Source of the DNA: Cryobacterium levicorallinum
Lineage (GTDB): Bacteria > Actinomycetota > Actinomycetes > Actinomycetales > Microbacteriaceae
DNA: 64,000 bases
NCBI RefSeq assembly: GCF_004402405.1
Contig: NZ_SOFE01000002.1
Span: 1-64,000 of the forward strand
Reading direction: 5' to 3'
Within the stretch, counting starts at the first letter, position 1. The number at the start of each line of letters is the position of its first letter. Both the position numbers and the translations under genes were made by a program. Positions 59,877-64,000 of the stretch are shown here, piece by piece. The notes below the pieces were generated by a model that worked only from the letters and a program-made list of their open reading frames with translations, did not search any database and was not told the origin of the DNA.

Positions 59877-60707
59877 ATGAGCCCAACAGCGCAGCCAGAC
59901 CAGCCAGCCGCGGTGGGCGTTGCCGTCGCCCAGTTCGCGCCGGGGACCGATAAAGCGCAGAACCGGGCCGTGATTCGCCAGCTGGCCACGACCGCAGCCC
60001 GGCGTGGTGCCCACCTGGTCGTGTTCCCGGAGTACTCGGCCTTCTTCGAGCCCAAACTCGGGCCGGCCTTCGTGGCCGCCGCGGAGCCGCTCGATGGCCC
60101 GTTCAAGACGGCGCTCGCCGCGCTCGCAGCCGAGCTGGGCATCCACATTGTGGCCGGCATGCTCGAGACAACGCAGGACCCGGCCCGGTTTTCGAACACC
60201 CTCGTCGCCGTCGATCCGACCGGATGCCTCGTCGCGAGCTATCGCAAACTGCACCTCTACGACGCCTTCGGCGATCGCGAATCCGACTGGGTGTTGCCGG
60301 GGGACATCGACGATCCCGAGATCTTCGAGGTCGGTGGACTGCGGGTGGGCCTGCAGACCTGTTACGACGTTCGCTTTCCCGAAGTAACCCGTCGCCTCGT
60401 CGATGCCGGAGCGACCCTGGTGCTGGTGCCGGCCGAGTGGGTGCGCGGTCCCCTCAAGGAGCACCATTGGCGCACGCTGCTGACGGCCCGGGCGCTCGAG
60501 AACACCGTGTTCGTGGCCGCCGCCGATCACACGCCGCCGATCGGCGTGGGTACGAGCATGATCATCGACCCGATGGGCGTCGCGTTGGTGAGTCTTGGTG
60601 AGGCAGCGGATGTCGCGATCGCCTTTCTGGAACCGGCCCGCGTTGCAACGGTGCGCGCGATCAACCCGGCCCTGGCGCTGCGCCGGTTCGCCGTCGTGCC
60701 GCGCTGA
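59877..60707 (+). CDS. Carbon-nitrogen hydrolase (nitrilase superfamily amidase)
   Basis: A 276-residue cytoplasmic amidase. The Glu-Lys-Cys triad is clear: VVFPEYSAFF (Glu52), SYRKLHLYDAFG (Lys124) and GLQTCYDVRFPEV (Cys162). LLTARALENTVFVAAADH and GTSMIIDPMG are typical late motifs. The size and YDAFGDRESDW region resemble the Nit1/omega-amidase and deaminated-glutathione amidase branch. A repair role on deaminated glutathione-like compounds or an amidase in nitrogen metabolism is possible; the substrate is not defined. Confidence 0.9.
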   Translation: MSPTAQPDQPAAVGVAVAQFAPGTDKAQNRAVIRQLATTAARRGAHLVVFPEYSAFFEPKLGPAFVAAAEPLDGPFKTALAALAAELGIHIVAGMLETTQDPARFSNTLVAVDPTGCLVASYRKLHLYDAFGDRESDWVLPGDIDDPEIFEVGGLRVGLQTCYDVRFPEVTRRLVDAGATLVLVPAEWVRGPLKEHHWRTLLTARALENTVFVAAADHTPPIGVGTSMIIDPMGVALVSLGEAADVAIAFLEPARVATVRAINPALALRRFAVVPR

Positions 60708-60727
60708 TTCTGACGGCGCTGACCCGG

Positions 60728-61120
60728 CTAGCGTTCGCTGACGCTCGCCTTGGTCGCGCGGGTCTGGGCGGCCGCCCGAATGCCGATGGCCGGTTCAATT
60801 TTGGGTGTGTGGGTGGCGTCGACGGCCGCACTCTCTTCGGCGGTCACGACGAGCCCCTGGGAACTGTTCGCCGAACGGCTGAGTTGAGCGACCCAGTTCG
60901 GATTGATGGTCGGGGCGTGGTCACCGGCGAACTTGAAATAGAGCGGAATTGCCGGGTTCAGCCAGGCCGAACTCCGCCCGTCGCCGATCACGGTGGTATC
61001 GCGCCAGGAGAGCAGAAAACTCTCACCGTGGCGCAGTTTCTGAACGATCACGAGTTGCAGATGTGCCAACATTCGGTCTTCGAATTCTACGACGACTCGA
61101 TCATATGTAAGCGAGCCCAT
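60728..61120 (-). CDS. DUF7882 family protein
   Basis: A 130-residue protein starting MGSLTYDRVVVEFEDRMLAHLQLVIVQKL. It continues with RHGESFLLSWRD, GDGRSSAWLNPAIPLYFKFAG and INPNWVAQLSRSANSSQGLVV, the pattern of a small Microbacteriaceae family often annotated next to ATP-dependent DNA ligase names without ligase motifs. No catalytic motif is seen. The C-terminal 30 residues are Ala/Thr/Lys-rich. A tetranucleotide repeat lies 12 nt before its start and no ribosome site is visible. Confidence 0.8.
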   Translation of the reverse strand: MGSLTYDRVVVEFEDRMLAHLQLVIVQKLRHGESFLLSWRDTTVIGDGRSSAWLNPAIPLYFKFAGDHAPTINPNWVAQLSRSANSSQGLVVTAEESAAVDATHTPKIEPAIGIRAAAQTRATKASVSER

Positions 61121-61131
61121 GAGTGCTACTT

Positions 61132-61150
61132 TCGGTCGGTCGGTCGGTCG
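61132..61150. repeat. Tetranucleotide tandem repeat upstream of the DUF7882 gene
   Basis: TCGG is repeated four times plus TCG (61132-61150), 12 nt before the start codon, in the zone where a promoter or leader would lie. Confidence 0.85.
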
Positions 61151-61304
61151 TGCTGCCCTCAGCGAGAAGCGAAGGGTGTTGAAACACTGGAGCCGGAACG
61201 ATTGAAAGCGAAGCCTGCACTTTTACGTGGAACCGGATAATGCTCCTCACTGTCCTCCGTTGGGGGGACAAATACAAGCAGTTCAGCAAGTGCCCAGCGC
61301 ATTG

Positions 61305-62420
61305 TCACGTTGTGGCGGGGTCGACCGGCAGCGGAGCGGCGAATTCGAGCCGGAGCAGCACTTCGAGCGGGCGTTCGATCTGACCGAAATGCCCGGCTCC
61401 CGCAATCGTGCTGATCACACATTGGGGCACAACCTCGCGCAGCTTCGCGTCGTCGGCCGCCGTGACAAATACGTCGTCGTCACCGTGCACGGCGCGCACC
61501 GGGCACACGATCTGAGCCCACCGCCGGGTTGCGTCGTAGGCGCCGGCGCGGACAGCGGCCAGCACGAACCCGGCTGGACGCAGTTCGGTTCCGATCGCGG
61601 CGACCACGGCTCCGTCGATGATTCCGGGGCGGCGAAACAGCGGCGCAACGAGGCCGCGCAGTAGATTCAGTCGGGCGAGGGCCGTGATCAGGCTACGGCT
61701 GGCGCTGCCGCCCAGCCGCAGGATCCGCATCGTCAGCAGCAGCGTGGTGAACGCCGGCAACACGAAGAAGTGGCGAATCGGGTGGCGCACGCTGTCCTGG
61801 ATTGAAAACGACGTGGCCGAGACCAGACCGACGGATGCTGTCGCCCGCGTCTCGCTCGCCGCCAGCTGCAACGCGATGAACCCTCCCATGGAATGACCCA
61901 CGACGTTCCACCGCTCATAGCCGAGGGCGCGCGCCACCTCGGCGACTGTCTCGGCCATCGACTCGACGGTCAGGCTTGCTTCATCCGCGGGAAGCGGCGA
62001 GTCGCCCCATCCTGGCAGGTCGGGAATGATCAGATCGGGTAGATCACGTTCGGTGGCGTGGGCCGCCTGCAGCAGGGGCGTCCAGGTCGTCCAGGATCCG
62101 GCAGCACCGTGCAGCAGAATGGTCGCGGTCTGGCTGGTCGTGCGGCGCCCATGCCGCACGACGACGGTGCCGCCGCGCAGCCGCATCGAACTGGTCGTCA
62201 GCCCAAAATGACGCGCATCCGGGTCGAGCGCGAACGGGCTGTAGCCCAGCACGGTCGCCGGGGGTGCCGGTCGGGGCTGGGCGGCCGGCTCGGGGATCGG
62301 TGCCGGCACGGGTTGCGCCGGGCGCGGACCGGGCTTCGGCCGCGGCCCCGGAGTATCAAGGGCGGTCGCGACGGAGAGGCTTCTGCTCGTTGGTCGGGTC
62401 ATCAAGATGCTCATGTGCAT
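61305..62420 (-). CDS. Alpha/beta hydrolase fold protein
   Basis: About 371 residues from the ATG at 62420; ATGs at 62414 and 62402 are alternatives and no clear ribosome site is seen. After a Pro-rich, low-complexity stretch (PGPRPKPGPRPAQPVPAP, about 20-55) comes the hydrolase domain: ATILLHGAAGSWTTW (oxyanion hole), IIPDLPGWGDSPLP, nucleophile elbow VVGHSMGGFIALQLA (Ser), VCPVRAVHGDDDVFV (Asp) and GAGHFGQIERP (His). A lipase/esterase, haloperoxidase-like or C-C hydrolase activity is possible; the substrate is unknown. The gene is divergent from the OYE gene. Confidence 0.85.
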   Translation of the reverse strand: MHMSILMTRPTSRSLSVATALDTPGPRPKPGPRPAQPVPAPIPEPAAQPRPAPPATVLGYSPFALDPDARHFGLTTSSMRLRGGTVVVRHGRRTTSQTATILLHGAAGSWTTWTPLLQAAHATERDLPDLIIPDLPGWGDSPLPADEASLTVESMAETVAEVARALGYERWNVVGHSMGGFIALQLAASETRATASVGLVSATSFSIQDSVRHPIRHFFVLPAFTTLLLTMRILRLGGSASRSLITALARLNLLRGLVAPLFRRPGIIDGAVVAAIGTELRPAGFVLAAVRAGAYDATRRWAQIVCPVRAVHGDDDVFVTAADDAKLREVVPQCVISTIAGAGHFGQIERPLEVLLRLEFAAPLPVDPATT

Positions 62421-62647
62421 AGTTCGGTGCGCAGACCGCGCCGGATTGCTCCCAGCCCTTACAAAGATGGGGCACGAAATCTCAACGCGCAGGAAGCGCA
62501 CGCGTTGAGCCAATTAACAGGCAGGAATATCGAGTGCGCCGCGGCCGTTGCCGCCTACGGGCGAAGAGCGACGACCGCCCGCCAGTCCTCCCTGAACCTG
62601 TCGATCTGACTGACCGGCTGACTCGTTATTTTCAGAAAGAAGTATCC

Positions 62648-63721
62648 GTGAACCTCTTTTCCCCGCTGACCCTCGGCGACCTGCAGCTACCCAACCGCCT
62701 CGTGATGGCGCCGCTGACCCGCATCCGTTCTGGCCAGTCTGGGGTCCCCGGCGAGCTGGTGGCCCTGCATTACACGCAGCGAGCCACACTCGGCCTGATC
62801 GTGAGCGAGGGCACCTACCCGAGCCACGCCGGCCAAGGCTTTCCCGGCCAGCCCGGTCTGGTTGAACCGGAGCAGCTCGCTGGCTGGCAGGCCGTGACCG
62901 ACTCCGTGCACGCCGCCGGCGGACGCATCGTCGCCCAGGTCATGCACGCCGGCCGGGTCACGCACGAAGCCACCACCGGCGGCTACCGCGTCGTTGGGCC
63001 CAGCGCGATCGCCATTACCGGAAGTACTCGCACCTACGACGGCAAGCAGGACTTTCCCGTGCCCCACGCACTGACCGCCGAGGAATTGCCCGGCATTATC
63101 GAGGACTTCGTGCGCGCGTCGAAGAACGCCATCGCGGCCGGATTCGACGGCGTGGAGCTGCACGGCGCCAACGGCTACCTGCTGCACGAATTCCTCTCGC
63201 CGGCCTCCAACGTGCGGGGCGACTCCTTCGGCGGTTCGCCCGAGAATCGTGCCCGTTTCGTCATCGACGTTGTCACGGCGGTCGCCGCGGCGATCGGTGC
63301 CGGCAAGGTGGGCCTGCGCATCTCGCCCGAGCACAACATTCAGGATGCCCTCGAAACGGATGCCGACGACCTCGCGGCCACCTATGGCGCCCTCCTCGGC
63401 GGGATCGCCCCGCTGGGCCTGGCTTACCTGAGCGTGCTGCACGCCGACCCGGCCGGGGAGTTCGTGCAACACCTGCGGGCGCGCTTCGGTGGCAACTTCT
63501 TGGTGAACAGCGGATTCGGCGTGATTACCTCGCGCTACGAAGCCCTCGCCCTGGTTCGTGACGACGTCGCGGACGCCGTCGTGGTCGGTCGCGCGGCCAT
63601 CGCGAACCCCGACCTGCTGCGTCGCTGGCAGGAGGACCTGCCGGTCAACGAGCCCAACCCGCTCACCTACTACGCCGACGGCGCCCGCGGCTACACCGAC
63701 TACCCCGCCCTGGCTTCCTAA
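62648..63721 (+). CDS. Alkene reductase, Old Yellow Enzyme family
   Basis: A 357-residue FMN-dependent ene-reductase. NRLVMAPLTRIRSG (FMN contact), LGLIVSEGTYPS, GRIVAQVMHAGRVTH (His), the GFDGVELHGANGYLLHEFLSPASNVRGDSFGG core, RFVIDVVTAV, GKVGLRISPEH and DAVVVGRAAIANPDL are all present. It reduces activated C=C bonds such as enals, maleimides and nitro compounds with NAD(P)H, as NemA-type enzymes do. I chose the GTG at 62648 (VNLFSPLTLGDLQLP) to match the family start; an upstream frame of 38 codons looks non-coding. It ends 6 nt before the second copy of the long hairpin. Confidence 0.92.
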   Translation: MNLFSPLTLGDLQLPNRLVMAPLTRIRSGQSGVPGELVALHYTQRATLGLIVSEGTYPSHAGQGFPGQPGLVEPEQLAGWQAVTDSVHAAGGRIVAQVMHAGRVTHEATTGGYRVVGPSAIAITGSTRTYDGKQDFPVPHALTAEELPGIIEDFVRASKNAIAAGFDGVELHGANGYLLHEFLSPASNVRGDSFGGSPENRARFVIDVVTAVAAAIGAGKVGLRISPEHNIQDALETDADDLAATYGALLGGIAPLGLAYLSVLHADPAGEFVQHLRARFGGNFLVNSGFGVITSRYEALALVRDDVADAVVVGRAAIANPDLLRRWQEDLPVNEPNPLTYYADGARGYTDYPALAS

Positions 63722-63727
63722 CTGCCC

Positions 63728-63788
63728 CGCGAGAGCGCAAAAAGTGCCCGATTGACACTCTCAATCGGGCACTTTTTGCGCTCTCGCG
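63728..63788. terminator. Long perfect hairpin between convergent genes, copy 2 of a dispersed repeat
   Basis: A perfect 28-bp inverted repeat (63728-63755 and 63761-63788) with loop CACTC. The outer 27 nt of each arm are identical to the hairpin at 13799-13859, only the loop and innermost pairs differ. It lies between the OYE and aminotransferase genes, which converge. Confidence 0.9.
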
Positions 63789-63792
63789 AAAC

Positions 63793-64000
63793 TTAGCGTG
63801 GTTTGAGGGCGGCCAGCTCGGCCGACGCCTGTTCCAGAAATTCTATTTTCTTGCAGTAGGCGAACCGCACGAGCGGCGCATATTCGCCCCGGTGCGCGGG
63901 GGAGCAGAACGCCGCAATCGGCACCGCGACCACCCCGGCCAGTTCGGGGAGCCGGCGGCAGAGGTCGGCACCGTCGGTGAAACCGAGCGGTGTGGCGTCC
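63793..64000 (-). CDS. PLP-dependent class I/II aminotransferase (C-terminal fragment)
   Basis: The last 68 residues of a gene that begins beyond the right edge. The frame reads DATPLGFTDGADLCRRLPEL, then GVVAVPIAAFCSPAHRGEY and ending PLVRFAYCKKIEFLEQAS. The VRFAYCKK motif (Arg binding the substrate carboxylate) marks the aminotransferase fold I family, of the type annotated as DapC/kynurenine or methionine aminotransferase. The TAA stop is at 63793-63795. The specific substrate cannot be decided from this fragment. Confidence 0.8.
   Translation of the reverse strand, partial: DATPLGFTDGADLCRRLPELAGVVAVPIAAFCSPAHRGEYAPLVRFAYCKKIEFLEQASAELAALKPR

Noticed and set aside
1..64000. CRISPR array, prophage, insertion sequence or rRNA operon
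   Set aside because: No spaced direct repeats, phage structural genes, transposases with terminal repeats or rRNA sequence were seen on either strand.

Overview
The window is high-GC actinobacterial chromosome, most likely from the family Microbacteriaceae (a Cryobacterium-like organism; the genus is not certain). Evidence includes actinobacterial DapD, tandem AdnA-AdnB and UvrD2 helicases, DUF3117, DUF3107 and UPF0182 proteins, a Microbacteriaceae-type DUF7882 protein, a short dispersed repeat whose translation reads LVEPAET, and many leaderless starts in which a TANNNT box lies exactly 6 nt before ATG or GTG. No prophage, insertion sequence, CRISPR array or rRNA was seen.

Layout. 1-7.3 kb: two exported proteins, a penicillin-acylase-family hydrolase, the divergent lysine/diaminopimelate genes dapD and dapE (18 bp between starts), a PIG-V-like membrane mannosyltransferase and DUF3117. 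7.4-13.8 kb: a conserved actinobacterial block (O-methyltransferase, tatB, mrp, DUF1003, MgtE-N/CBS protein) with ppk2 inserted, then a stress protein. 13.9-20.6 kb: aminopeptidase P, an EEP phosphatase/nuclease, a PHP phosphoesterase, a DEAD-box helicase, a ferritin-like protein and DUF3107. 20.7-39 kb: DNA repair and its usual neighbours (adnA-adnB, a degenerate APH-fold protein, nudC-uvrD2, an E1-like protein, alcohol dehydrogenase, Zn metalloprotease, PDZ/Lon-like protease, UPF0182). This order parallels mycobacterial Rv3193c-Rv3211.

39-45.6 kb: a DUF222/HNH protein, a gene-poor stretch, an initiator tRNA(fMet), a ribose/fructose-type ABC importer and a GntR/UTRA regulator. 45.6-51.4 kb: the most unusual part, a coupled three-gene operon of a processive GT2 polysaccharide synthase and two parallel beta-helix proteins, with a third secreted beta-helix gene behind its own promoter. 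This looks like an undescribed exopolysaccharide synthesis and modification locus. 51.4-57.3 kb: a de novo NAD operon (nrtR-nadA-nadB-nadC-nadS) with candidate NrtR operators. 57.4-64 kb: polyprenol-phosphate-mannose synthase next to a polyprenol-sugar-dependent membrane glycosyltransferase, a nitrilase-family amidase, DUF7882, an alpha/beta hydrolase, an Old Yellow Enzyme and the end of an aminotransferase gene.

Main non-coding features: one perfect long hairpin repeated at two convergent gene junctions 50 kb apart; a 44-bp tandem repeat before the MgtE-like gene; a symmetric divergent -10 shared by dapD and dapE; and palindromes near the polysaccharide, GntR, EEP/PHP and NAD genes.
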